From UBA1351 sp965140555 (GTDB lineage Bacteria; Bacillota; Clostridia; Lachnospirales; Vallitaleaceae), in the NCBI GenBank assembly GCA_965140555.1, contig OZ223259.1:2666001-2730000 (forward strand): a DNA stretch of 64,000 nt, written 5' to 3'. Shown piece by piece: positions 34,639-42,483 of this stretch. The notes under the pieces were generated by a model. It saw nothing but the letters and a program-made list of their open reading frames with translations, had not been told where the DNA came from and did no database searches. Both the position numbers and the translations under genes were made by a program. The first letter of the stretch is position 1. Each line of letters starts with the position of its first letter.

Positions 34639-34669
34639 GTAGTGTTTGAGTATGGTTAAAGACAATTAA
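34639..34669 (+). pseudogene. Possible fourth, decayed RlmD C-terminal remnant
   Basis: GTA-GTG, one extra T, then TTG-AGT-ATG-GTT-AAA-GAC-AAT-TAA reads V-V-(+1)-L-S-M-V-K-D-N-stop, close to the VLSMVKK of the third remnant. The HVE part is not recognisable. The call depends on that short match. Confidence 0.35.
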
Positions 34670-34722
34670 AGGGATATATAAGGCAGCAACAAGGATTAAG
34701 GTGACAGACGGAAGGTAGCTCT

Positions 34723-34998
34723 ATGAAATCAGAAAAAAGTAAAGACTTGTATGAATTAATGCTTAGAGAGGGTTATACGGAAGAATTCAGTGACTTAATT
34801 ACACAGAATCTGAACACGGATTTTACAGCAAAACGAATGATTGGTTTTCTTGCTCAGTTTCAACAGGCATCATTGGAAGTCATTGTTGATGAAATGTTAG
34901 CAATCTTGAATGATCGAAATAGATTCATGAATAAGAAAATTTTGGAAAATACTAATGTTGCGATGAATCAACTTTTGAATCATGGATTAGAAGATTAA
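34723..34998 (+). CDS. Small hypothetical protein
   Basis: 91 residues, all helical and charged, with no membrane segment or cysteine: KSKDLYELMLREGYTEEFSD, then AKRMIGFLAQFQQASLEVIVDEMLAILNDRNRF. GGAAGGTAG precedes the ATG. The family is not recognised. It is 23 bases upstream of the ArsC-like gene and likely in one transcript. Confidence 0.7.
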   Translation: MKSEKSKDLYELMLREGYTEEFSDLITQNLNTDFTAKRMIGFLAQFQQASLEVIVDEMLAILNDRNRFMNKKILENTNVAMNQLLNHGLED

Positions 34999-35021
34999 GA
35001 TTAGTAAAGGAAAACGATAAA

Positions 35022-35363
35022 ATGAATATACAAATTTTTGGCACAAAAAAATGTAACGATTCCAAGAAGGCTGAACGTTATTTCAAAGAACGTGGTATTA
35101 AGTTTCAATCGATTAATATGACAGAAAAGGGCATGAGCAAGGGAGAATTCAATGCAGTTGCTAAGGCCAATGGTGGTATGGAAAACATGATTAACGAGGA
35201 CGGTAAAGACAAGGAACTGCTGGCCCTAATTAGATATATTGCCCCAGAGGATAAACTTGAAAAAATACTGGAAAATCCTAAGGTCATTAAAACGCCGGTA
35301 GTTAGAAATGGCAAGGAATCAACCCTAGGGTATCAGCCAGAGATTTGGAAGACTTGGTTGTAA
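35022..35363 (+). CDS. ArsC/Spx-family (arsenate reductase-like) protein
   Basis: 113 residues with the thioredoxin-like ArsC fold: IFGTKKCNDSKKAERYFKERGIKFQSINM with a single active-site-like CNDS motif near residue 11, and the C-terminal KVIKTPVVRNGKESTLGYQPEIWKTWL with the conserved cis-Pro TPVV. The second cysteine of Spx (CxxC) is absent, so it is closer to YffB/ArsC-like proteins than to Spx. No arsenic genes are nearby. Glutathione- or thiol-linked reduction is a guess. Confidence 0.85.
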   Translation: MNIQIFGTKKCNDSKKAERYFKERGIKFQSINMTEKGMSKGEFNAVAKANGGMENMINEDGKDKELLALIRYIAPEDKLEKILENPKVIKTPVVRNGKESTLGYQPEIWKTWL

Positions 35364-35499
35364 TAGGTTAAAGGTGTATGAAGAGACATGAATTTTCAAA
35401 AAAGATACATATAAAACAAAAGAAGAACATACAAAAAACATACACAGACGTTATTATAAGTATGTAAAAAATTATATAGAATCCCCTCTCATTATAGCC

Positions 35500-35540
35500 G
35501 GAAAAATAGAGAAGTTCATGAACTTCTCTATTTTTCCGTT
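35500..35540. terminator. Strong bidirectional terminator
   Basis: GGAAAAATAGAGAAGTTC is repeated in inverted form as GAACTTCTCTATTTTTCC (35500-35537), perfect over 18 bp, followed by GTTTTTTTCC. Confidence 0.9.
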
Positions 35541-35606
35541 TTTTTCCATGAACTAAGAAATTGAACTAAAGGCTTTAATTTCCGTCGGTCGTCCATAAGC
35601 TTTTAT

Positions 35607-35740
35607 TCAGAGATGCTTATCTATAGCTCTTCCATTCAGATTCAAACACATAATCAGAACGAGTGTACTGACACGCTCATAAATAGACGCATTATTTGCC
35701 TGTTTTCCCATAGGATAGGGAAAGCTTTGCTCTAAGAGGT
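35607..35740 (-). pseudogene. C-terminal gene fragment containing a duplicated 53-bp segment
   Basis: On the minus strand a frame reads LLEQSFPYPMGKQANNASIY, then ERVSTLVLIMCLNLNGRAID, ending KHL-stop (TGA at 35609-35607). 35658-35710 is repeated at 37025-37077 with one mismatch, where it reads GKQANNSSIYERVSTLV. The A-to-S change is the only difference, so both copies descend from the same coding sequence. I do not recognise the protein. Confidence 0.5.
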
Positions 35741-35964
35741 TTTACACTGCTTTTTTCTTCTAAGGCTCTCTTAGAATTAAGTATTGTTATCTTGATAGAA
35801 CAGAATACATGTTCTATAATGTTGTTAGGGAGTTAACAATTAAGGAGGATGACGATGCCCACAATAAATTGATAGTGCTACTGAATTAATGGATATAAGA
35901 ATTTCAGTATATAAATATAGACAACCTATCTTTGCAGAGCATAATAATTAATGGGGGAGATAAG
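35741..35964 (+). other. Non-coding upstream region of the lipoprotein gene
   Basis: An AAGGAGGATGACG ribosome binding site at about 35842 is followed by an ATG with a stop after five codons, probably a truncated gene. No intact gene is seen here. Confidence 0.4.
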
Positions 35965-36717
35965 ATGAACGTTTTTTTATATAAGTCATTCAAAAAGCAT
36001 GTAACATTATTAACCATATTTGCGTTTGAGATAATAGGTCTGATATTTATAGTGAGTGGTTGTAAAGATTACACTTCGGAGAGTCATATAGTGAACTCAA
36101 ATCCAATCAATAGTGTAAATACTGGATTTATCGTTCAAAGTGAAGATGGAACGATCTATTTTCAAGATGGTAAAAATAACAATAATATAGTTCAACTGAG
36201 CGAGTTTGGGGAAGTTGTTTTCGATGATACTTATGGTATGTGTTTATCCCTTTATGATAAATATCTGTACTATAGGAATTATGGTAATGGTTCACAACTT
36301 ATGAGACTTGAAATCGCTAATCCAGATAATAGAGAAACCATTTCAGATATTAATACATATCAGACAATCATAGTAGATGAGATGATTTATGCAAATGTTG
36401 TTGATATGGAATCTGATAAAGAGGGTTTGTATAGAATACGTATTGATGGTACAGAATATGAAGAATTAGTAACAGGCTCTGTTTCGAATATTTGTTCAAA
36501 TTCTGAAGAAGATTATTTATTGTATGTAAATGAAGGAAGTTTATATGCTATGGACTTGGATACCAGAGAGATTAAACGAATACTTAATGAGGAAATAAAT
36601 TGGGTCAATGTTATCGATGATATTATTTATGCATTGGACTGGAAAAGTGAGAATAAAGATTCAGTAATTTATAGAATTGATATGCACAATAGTGAAACTA
36701 CTATATTAGGGGAATAA
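35965..36717 (+). CDS. Lipoprotein with DUF5050-like propeller repeats
   Basis: 250 residues from ATG 35965, which follows GGGGGAGA; an earlier in-frame ATG at 35932 lacks a site. The signal peptide ends in a lipobox (FIVSGC, cysteine near residue 32). The domain consists of repeats such as GTIYFQDGKNNNNIVQLSE, LYYRNYGNGSQLMRLEI, LYRIRIDGTEYEELV, YALDWKSENKDSVIYRID, typical of DUF5050-like surface proteins. It is shorter than most relatives and may be truncated at the 3' end, where IS debris begins. Role unknown. Confidence 0.75.
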   Translation: MNVFLYKSFKKHVTLLTIFAFEIIGLIFIVSGCKDYTSESHIVNSNPINSVNTGFIVQSEDGTIYFQDGKNNNNIVQLSEFGEVVFDDTYGMCLSLYDKYLYYRNYGNGSQLMRLEIANPDNRETISDINTYQTIIVDEMIYANVVDMESDKEGLYRIRIDGTEYEELVTGSVSNICSNSEEDYLLYVNEGSLYAMDLDTREIKRILNEEINWVNVIDDIIYALDWKSENKDSVIYRIDMHNSETTILGE

Positions 36718-36780
36718 TTTTTAATAAAACTACACTATTGGATAAAAATATAATCTGGCATATAACAACACGAAAATCTA

Positions 36781-36935
36781 TCAGAGCCTCTACTAAAAAA
36801 GATGATAGATATCAGGAAATCACCGATGAAATCGATAAACGAACCAATGGCTCATGGCATTCATGCTGATTATGTGTTGATGGATACTTGGCTTACCAAT
36901 AAACAGAAGCCTCATAAATTCAGGATATGTTTGCT
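36781..36935 (+). pseudogene. IS4-type transposase fragment
   Basis: A short frame reads DDRYQEITDEIDKRTNGSW and, in a neighbouring frame, GIHADYVLMDTWLTNKQKP. ADYVLMDTWxT is the second DDE block of IS4-type transposases. The flanking transposase parts are missing. 36718-37176 holds no intact gene. Confidence 0.6.
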
Positions 36936-37024
36936 GATTTAGGCTGGGAAAGTTGAGTATAAAACGGTTGACAAATAATACAAAGAAGACTACGGTAATA
37001 GAAAGGAAAAAAAATAGTTTCTGT

Positions 37025-37077
37025 AACGAGTGTACTGACACGCTCATAAATAGACGAATTATTTGCCTGTTTTCCCA
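37025..37077 (-). repeat. Second copy of the 53-bp coding repeat
   Basis: Identical to 35658-35710 except one base. It lies outside any intact gene. The two copies flank the lipoprotein gene and IS4 fragment in direct orientation, 1.37 kb apart. Confidence 0.7.
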
Positions 37078-37176
37078 CGACAACAAGTTCGTTATCTAAT
37101 ACAACAAGTTTTGATAATAATGATTATATGAATTGAAAATACAATTGATATAAAATTAACAATAGAAAGGATTGAT

Positions 37177-37719
37177 ATGAAAAAAATAGTGTTTTTGCAA
37201 AGTTTTTTTATAGTTATAGGAATAATTAGTATAATTTTAGTATCGAATATAAAGTTTAACAATAGAACAAAATACTACATGAATTCATTAAATAGCGAAA
37301 TTTCTCAATTACAGAATAGCATAGTTAATGACGATGTTGTATTGTATACGTCGAATTAGGATTTTATCGATGATATTTCATTGAAGTTAATTTTCATAGA
37401 GAATATACAAAATGATGCACGAGTTTATGTGGATAATGATTTGGAGCGTTTTAATCGTGTCTTAGAAAATATTACTTATGTAATTAATAGTGGACTTGAT
37501 TCTGGAAAATTAGTAACGAATGGTTTTTTAGAGGATGAAATACTTGATGAAAATGAAAACTTATTCCTCGAAGAGCTTTCTGATGATTTATCAACACTAT
37601 TACAGTTAACTAATACGAATAACAAATATGATAAAAATAAAATAAATGCTGAAGTGAAGCGTATTACGGATAAGTATGCAATTACAAATACAGAAACGTA
37701 TATGAAAATTAGTAATTAA
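37177..37719 (+). pseudogene. Membrane-anchored hypothetical protein interrupted by an amber codon
   Basis: A single reading frame of 180 sense codons is cut by TAG at 37357-37359, after residue 60; DFIDDISLKLIFIENIQND continues in the same frame to 37719. The N-terminus is a membrane helix (about 4-24, VFLQSFFIVIGIISIILVSN), the rest an extracytoplasmic helical domain. GAAAGGATTG precedes the ATG. It is a recent nonsense mutation (for example from a CAG or AAG codon) or a sequence error. Family not recognised. Confidence 0.65.
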
Positions 37720-37852
37720 AGAGAAATTATTGCTCGGACACACCGGTTTCTTTATGAATATCGGAAACGGATTTACTAGTCGGAGGTAGCATTTGCTTGA
37801 TGGAACATGGGAAAAATGTTGAAAAATAAGGCGTATGGAAAGGTGATGTAGT

Positions 37853-38191
37853 ATGGGCTCAGTAATATTTGTAAGTGTATTAGCGTGTATATTTTTGATT
37901 ATAGCGATTTTTATGTTTTTTGGAAAGGGAAGTTGGCTTATTGCAGGGTATAATACAGCGTCAGCAAAAGAAAAGGCGCAGTTTGATGAGAAGAAATTAT
38001 GTAGAATGATGGGTTTTACTTTACTTGTTGTAGCAGCTTTACTTTTTATAACAGGGTATTTAGGCTATAAAGTGGAGAGCGGAATTATGAATGAAAATGA
38101 AATGATACCTTTTGCTATAATATTTATTATTGTTGTTTTGGTTACTGTTATTATAGATATATTTTACTCGAATACTCGGTGTAGAAAATAA
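37853..38191 (+). CDS. DUF3784-like membrane protein
   Basis: 112 residues with three membrane helices (about 4-24, 52-72, 84-104) and the conserved cytoplasmic stretch GKGSWLIAGYNTASAKEKAQFDEKKLCRMMG, hallmark of the DUF3784 family in Firmicutes. Function unknown. GGAAAGGTGATG lies upstream of the ATG. Confidence 0.85.
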   Translation: MGSVIFVSVLACIFLIIAIFMFFGKGSWLIAGYNTASAKEKAQFDEKKLCRMMGFTLLVVAALLFITGYLGYKVESGIMNENEMIPFAIIFIIVVLVTVIIDIFYSNTRCRK

Positions 38192-38323
38192 GTAATTTTT
38201 TATTCTATTCTTATTTATAAAGGTTTTAATTCTTGGATCAGTTTCTATTGTTCAAATATGAACATGTCGGTGCACTAGCATTATATTACCATAAAGAATG
38301 CGCTATTAAAAATTATATATGGT

Positions 38324-38361
38324 ACAAACTGAACACGACATAAAGGTGTCGTGTTTAGTTT
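38324..38361. terminator. Inverted repeat before the WYL regulator gene
   Basis: CAAACTGAACACGACA pairs with TGTCGTGTTTAGTTTG with one G-U pair (38324-38339 with 38346-38361). It may terminate upstream transcription or act as the WYL protein operator. Confidence 0.6.
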
Positions 38362-38390
38362 GATATTATACAATGGTAAGGAAGAAATAT

Positions 38391-39296
38391 ATGAAAATAG
38401 ATAGACTCATTGGAATATTATCAATTTTATTACAAAAAGAGAAGGTAACAGCACCGGAATTAGCAGGTTGCTTTGAAGTATCAAGGCGTACCATTAACAG
38501 GGATATTGACGATTTGTGTAAGGCAGGTATACCAATTTATACAACACAAGGAAAAGGTGGAGGTATATCCATTATGGATGGGTATAAAATGGATAGAACC
38601 TTACTTACGAATGTAGAAATGAAGGATATCTTAGCGGGACTGCGAAGCCTTGACAGTGTTAATGGTACGAATCGTTATGGACAATTGATGGAAAAGATTT
38701 CAGTAGGTTCTTCAAATTTGATGGAAGGAGATCAATCGATTTTAATTGATCTTTCTTCGTGGTATAAGAATTCACTGGCACCTAAAATCGAGTTAATACG
38801 AAATGCCATAGATACATGTACAGAACTTAGTTTTTGGTATTTTTCTCCAAAGGGTGAAAGTAAGAGAGTGATTGAACCCTATTTCCTAATATTTCGGTGG
38901 TCAAGCTGGTATGTATGGGGATGGTGTGAGAAAAGTTATGATTATCGGTTATTTAAATTAAATCGTATGGAGGAAGTGAGCCTAGATCAAGGGCATTTTA
39001 GAAAAAGAAACACACCCCTACCGGATTTAAGGAATGAGAGAATCTTTCCGGGAGGAATAGATGTAAAAGCAATATTTGAACCGGAATGTAAATGGCGATT
39101 AGTGGAGGAATTTGGGATGAAAAGCTTTGAGACAATGGAAGATGGCAGACTTTTATTTCAGGTAGACTTTACGAATAAAGAAAATCTAATCACATGGATT
39201 TTGACATTTCAGGATAAGGTGGAACTACTAGAACCCAAAGACATTCGAAAAGACATTCGAGACCGCATTCATAACATAGCAAAAAGGTATAAGTGA
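38391..39296 (+). CDS. YafY/DeoR-type regulator with WYL domain
   Basis: 301 residues from ATG 38391, six bases after AAGGAAG. An N-terminal HTH_11 (MKIDRLIGILSILLQKEKVTAPELAGCFEVSRRTINRDIDDLCKAGIPIYTTQGKGGG) is followed by a WYL domain (about 130-215, ISFWYFSPKGE-like LSFWYFSPKGESKRVIEPYFLIFRWSSWYVWGWCEK) and a WCX C-terminal domain. WYL domains bind ligands such as nucleic acid fragments. It lies 60 bases upstream of the GyrI-like gene, which it may control. Confidence 0.9.
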   Translation: MKIDRLIGILSILLQKEKVTAPELAGCFEVSRRTINRDIDDLCKAGIPIYTTQGKGGGISIMDGYKMDRTLLTNVEMKDILAGLRSLDSVNGTNRYGQLMEKISVGSSNLMEGDQSILIDLSSWYKNSLAPKIELIRNAIDTCTELSFWYFSPKGESKRVIEPYFLIFRWSSWYVWGWCEKSYDYRLFKLNRMEEVSLDQGHFRKRNTPLPDLRNERIFPGGIDVKAIFEPECKWRLVEEFGMKSFETMEDGRLLFQVDFTNKENLITWILTFQDKVELLEPKDIRKDIRDRIHNIAKRYK

Positions 39297-39355
39297 AGAC
39301 GTGATATGAGAGACCAAAAAGTGAATAGAATAATCGAGGAAAGGATGATAGACAT

Positions 39356-39988
39356 ATGCCATTTGATTTTAAAAAGGAATACAAGGAATTTTATATGCCG
39401 CCCAAAAATCCAATCATAATCGATGTACCAAAAATGAAGTATATTGCTGTCAGAGGAAAGGGAAATCCAAATGAAGAAGGCGGCAAGTACCAATTAGCAA
39501 TAAAAGTGTTGTATGCAGTTGCATATACGCTAAAGATGAGCTACAAAACAGACTATCAAATAGAGGGATTTTTTGAGTATGTGGTTCCACCATTGGAGGG
39601 ATTTTGGTGGCAAGAGGGTCTTGAGGGATATGATATGAGTAGAAAAGAGGACCTTAATTGGATTTCAGTCATTCGATTACCGGATTTTGTAAAGGAAAAA
39701 GATGTTACGTGGGCGATTGATCAGGCAACAAGAAAAAAGAAAATGGATTGTACGAATGCAGAGTTTTTTACCGTGGAAGAAGGTAAATGTGTTCAGATTA
39801 TGCATATTGGTCCATTTGATGATGAAGCAGCTTCCGTTGCACGCATGGATAACTATATAAAAGAAAATGGATATTGTAGTGACTTATCTAAAGAACGTCT
39901 TCATCACGAAATATATCTGTCAGATATAAGAAAAGTTGTTCCGGAAAAGAGGAAAACAGTGATTCGCCACCCCATATCAGATTGTTAA
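39356..39988 (+). CDS. GyrI-like small-molecule-binding protein
   Basis: 210 residues matching the stand-alone GyrI-like proteins that accompany YafY/WYL regulators: MPFDFKKEYKEFYMPPKNP, IIDVPKMKYIAVRGKGNPNEEGGKYQLAIKVLYAVAYTLK, and VQIMHIGPFDDEAASVARMDNYIKENGY. The fold binds or hydrolyses small cyclic compounds. It forms a two-gene unit with the WYL regulator, AGGAAAGGATG upstream. Confidence 0.88.
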   Translation: MPFDFKKEYKEFYMPPKNPIIIDVPKMKYIAVRGKGNPNEEGGKYQLAIKVLYAVAYTLKMSYKTDYQIEGFFEYVVPPLEGFWWQEGLEGYDMSRKEDLNWISVIRLPDFVKEKDVTWAIDQATRKKKMDCTNAEFFTVEEGKCVQIMHIGPFDDEAASVARMDNYIKENGYCSDLSKERLHHEIYLSDIRKVVPEKRKTVIRHPISDC

Positions 39989-40036
39989 AGCGAATAGAAT
40001 TATAAGGTAAGCATTCAAAACTTGGCAAAAGATGTG

Positions 40037-41008
40037 TTAGGAATTTTTCTGAATGATTTTTTTGTATTCACTTGGCAAAAGACCGGTTGTTTTACGAAAC
40101 ACACTGGCAAAACGGCCGGGATTGCTGAAGCCTACAGCCTGGGCTACAGAAACAATGGATAAATCCGTATAGGAAAGGAAATGTTCGGCTTGTCCAATAC
40201 GGCGTTGTTCTATATATTCTGCGGTAGTACAGCCAAACATTGCTTTAAAGCATTTTTTGAACTTGGTAGTACCCATACAGGCTAATTTAGATAACATATC
40301 AATGGTAAGTTCATTTGCGTAGTGGTCATTGATATAAGAAACAATCGTTTGTAACATTTCTTGGTCAGCAGAAGAGATTGTTGCTTTTTGATGTAAATTC
40401 AGTTTTTGATGATGTTCAAAAATGAGAGAAAGTGCTTCTGCGGCTTTGGCATCATAAAATAATTCAGCAGAAATTCCGTTACCATGATAATATTTTATCT
40501 GGTTTAACAAATAAATCATTTCAGGGAAATCTTTTGACTCATCTATGCATTGAAAGGCGTCTTGAGGGCTCTGATACAGAGAACTATAATGTTTCTTTAA
40601 ATATGTCTCATAGTATTCAGGCTCGTATTCAATACCAATCGATCGGATGGGTATTTTTTTGTGGATAATTGCCTTAAATGGTTTGTATCCGCCGAGAAAA
40701 CTGCTCACCGAGTTGCTATTTAAACGTTTGTACGGACTTAGTTCTTCCCCCGAGATAGACTCATTGAAGGTGACACTTAAACATTCCGGAATAGACATGT
40801 CAATGACAAAATCATTATGAAACCAGAAATCGTGTAATTTTATATTAAAATGCTTTGAGGATTCATAAATCCAATAATGACCATGTCCGAATTCCTGTGT
40901 TAACTGCCAGCATTCACCATTCGGTGGGTAATTTTCAGGTGGCTTACAAGAAACAAACATTCCCTGTGAAAACAAAGGCTTATAATAATCTGAAATAATA
41001 CTTCCCAT
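40037..41008 (-). CDS. AraC-family regulator divergent from the ECF transporter
   Basis: 323 residues from ATG 41008 (AGGAGG upstream). The C-terminal AraC double HTH (about 225-320) reads LTIDMLSKLACMGTTKFKKCFKAMFGCTTAEYIEQRR, then VAQAVGFSNPGRFASVFRKTTGLLPSEYKK. The N-terminal 220 residues form a ligand-binding domain. Divergent placement suggests control of the ECF transporter in response to its substrate or a related signal. Confidence 0.9.
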   Translation of the reverse strand: MGSIISDYYKPLFSQGMFVSCKPPENYPPNGECWQLTQEFGHGHYWIYESSKHFNIKLHDFWFHNDFVIDMSIPECLSVTFNESISGEELSPYKRLNSNSVSSFLGGYKPFKAIIHKKIPIRSIGIEYEPEYYETYLKKHYSSLYQSPQDAFQCIDESKDFPEMIYLLNQIKYYHGNGISAELFYDAKAAEALSLIFEHHQKLNLHQKATISSADQEMLQTIVSYINDHYANELTIDMLSKLACMGTTKFKKCFKAMFGCTTAEYIEQRRIGQAEHFLSYTDLSIVSVAQAVGFSNPGRFASVFRKTTGLLPSEYKKIIQKNS

Positions 41009-41074
41009 TGAGATCCTCCTATTATACAAATCAGACGTTCTGTTATCCGATAAGGACGTATATTGCTCGAATCT

Positions 41075-41103
41075 ATTGTATCAGAATTTAAAATCAATTA
41101 CAA
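41075..41103 (-). promoter_or_regulatory. Promoter of the araC-type gene
   Basis: On the minus strand TTGTAA (41103-41098), 17-bp spacer, TACAAT (41080-41075). The 144-bp intergenic region must also hold the divergent ECF promoter, which I could not place. Confidence 0.6.
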
Positions 41104-41152
41104 TCACAAGCAGTTAGAGTAGACGAGCAAAGAAAAAATGGAGGAATAAGAT

Positions 41153-41761
41153 ATGCAGAAGATACAACACGAAACTAAAAAACTAACGATTAGAGATTTA
41201 GTAACGACAGGAATATTTAGTGCCATATTTCTTGTGTTTACAATATTAGGAGCAGGACTTTTTGCACCAAATCCAGTTTTAACGTTTGTTATGCCTTGTG
41301 CCGTTGCACTTGTAACGGGTCCGATCTATCTACTGCTGATGGCTAAGGTTCCGAAGCACGGTGCGGTTATTATTCTCGGAGTACTTATGGGACTGATTAT
41401 GTTTATTACAGGGATGTACTGGCTGTGGGCTGTTGCCTATATTGTTATGGCAGTCATTGCAGATTTAGTAGCAGGAAGTAGGAATTTCAAAAGTAGCACT
41501 ATGAATAGTCTAAGCTTTATTATTTTTTCCTTGAATCCAATGGGATCCTATATGATGATATGGATTAACAGAGATCGTTATTTTTCCTATATGGTTGGAA
41601 AAGGAACGGAGCAGTCCTATGTGGATACGATGGGAGCCGCTGTACAGGGGTGGATGCTGCCAGCAATGATTGGATCAATTATAATAGCGGCTTTGATTAG
41701 TGCCATTGTTGGGAAGATATTACTAAAAAAACAGTTTGAAAAAGCAGGAGTTACAGCATGA
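41153..41761 (+). CDS. ECF transporter S component (MptD/Trep_Strep type)
   Basis: 202 residues, five to six membrane helices. It begins with LTIRDLVTTGIFSAIFLVFT and has the family stretch SLSFIIFSLNPMGSYMMIWINRDRYFSYM, typical of the Trep_Strep (MptD) group of substrate-binding S components. It captures an unknown vitamin-like or small-molecule substrate and docks on the EcfT-EcfA module encoded just downstream. The stop overlaps the ecfT start (ATGA). Confidence 0.88.
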   Translation: MQKIQHETKKLTIRDLVTTGIFSAIFLVFTILGAGLFAPNPVLTFVMPCAVALVTGPIYLLLMAKVPKHGAVIILGVLMGLIMFITGMYWLWAVAYIVMAVIADLVAGSRNFKSSTMNSLSFIIFSLNPMGSYMMIWINRDRYFSYMVGKGTEQSYVDTMGAAVQGWMLPAMIGSIIIAALISAIVGKILLKKQFEKAGVTA

Positions 41762-42483
41762 AATGGGATTTTGTAAAAACAGACAACAAACAAAAAGGGT
41801 TGATAAAGCTTGATGCTAGAACGCTTTTGTTTCTCATTTTGATTACCAATGTGGGGATTTTTTTTATGCCGGAGGTATCTGGTGAAATCGTCATGATGAT
41901 CCTAATAGTATTTCTGGCAATCGTGTGTGGAGCCGGACGTGCTTCCTTAAAAATCGGAAGTGCATATGCCGTCATTCTTATCAGTGATTACTTTATTACG
42001 CATATGTTCTCCGATTCATGGTTGATTTATGTAGTGATTGGAATGCGATATATGCGAAAGGTGCTACCTTGTGCAATACTTGGAGGTGTGTTGATATCCA
42101 CAATCCGGGTTGGCGAACTCATGGTCTCCCTTCGAAAAATACATATACCGAAATCAATTACGATTCCTTTTACGGTATTACTGCGTTATTTTCCGTCGAT
42201 AGTTGAGGATAGGAAGGCTATAAAAAAGGCAATGGCAATAAGGGGATTAAATGGAAGTTTTCTGAAACATCCCTTTAAAAGTATAGAAAATCTTTATGTA
42301 CCCATTATGATGTCGGCAGCCCGCAGGGCAGATGAACTCTCAAGTGCTGCGGTGACACGCGGAATAGAAAATCCAAAAGAAAGAACAACCTTGATGGATG
42401 TAAGGTTGCATTGGCTAGATTATGTCAGCATGGTGCTGGGAGTTTGTGTTGTTTTATTTTGCGTAGGAGGGTTACATATATGA
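41758..42483 (+). CDS. ecfT: ECF transporter T component (EcfT)
   Basis: 241 residues with several membrane helices. The cytoplasmic coupling motifs are present: KAMAIRGLNG (Ala-Arg-Gly) and ADELSSAAVTRGIENP (the second ARG-type motif). Those bind the ATPase subunits. Overlaps of four bases on both sides with the S and A genes show strict operon coupling. Confidence 0.9.
   Translation: MKWDFVKTDNKQKGLIKLDARTLLFLILITNVGIFFMPEVSGEIVMMILIVFLAIVCGAGRASLKIGSAYAVILISDYFITHMFSDSWLIYVVIGMRYMRKVLPCAILGGVLISTIRVGELMVSLRKIHIPKSITIPFTVLLRYFPSIVEDRKAIKKAMAIRGLNGSFLKHPFKSIENLYVPIMMSAARRADELSSAAVTRGIENPKERTTLMDVRLHWLDYVSMVLGVCVVLFCVGGLHI

Noticed and set aside
35022..35363. Spx transcription regulator
   Set aside because: The fold fits, but Spx has a CxxC redox switch, and this protein has a single cysteine followed by NDS.
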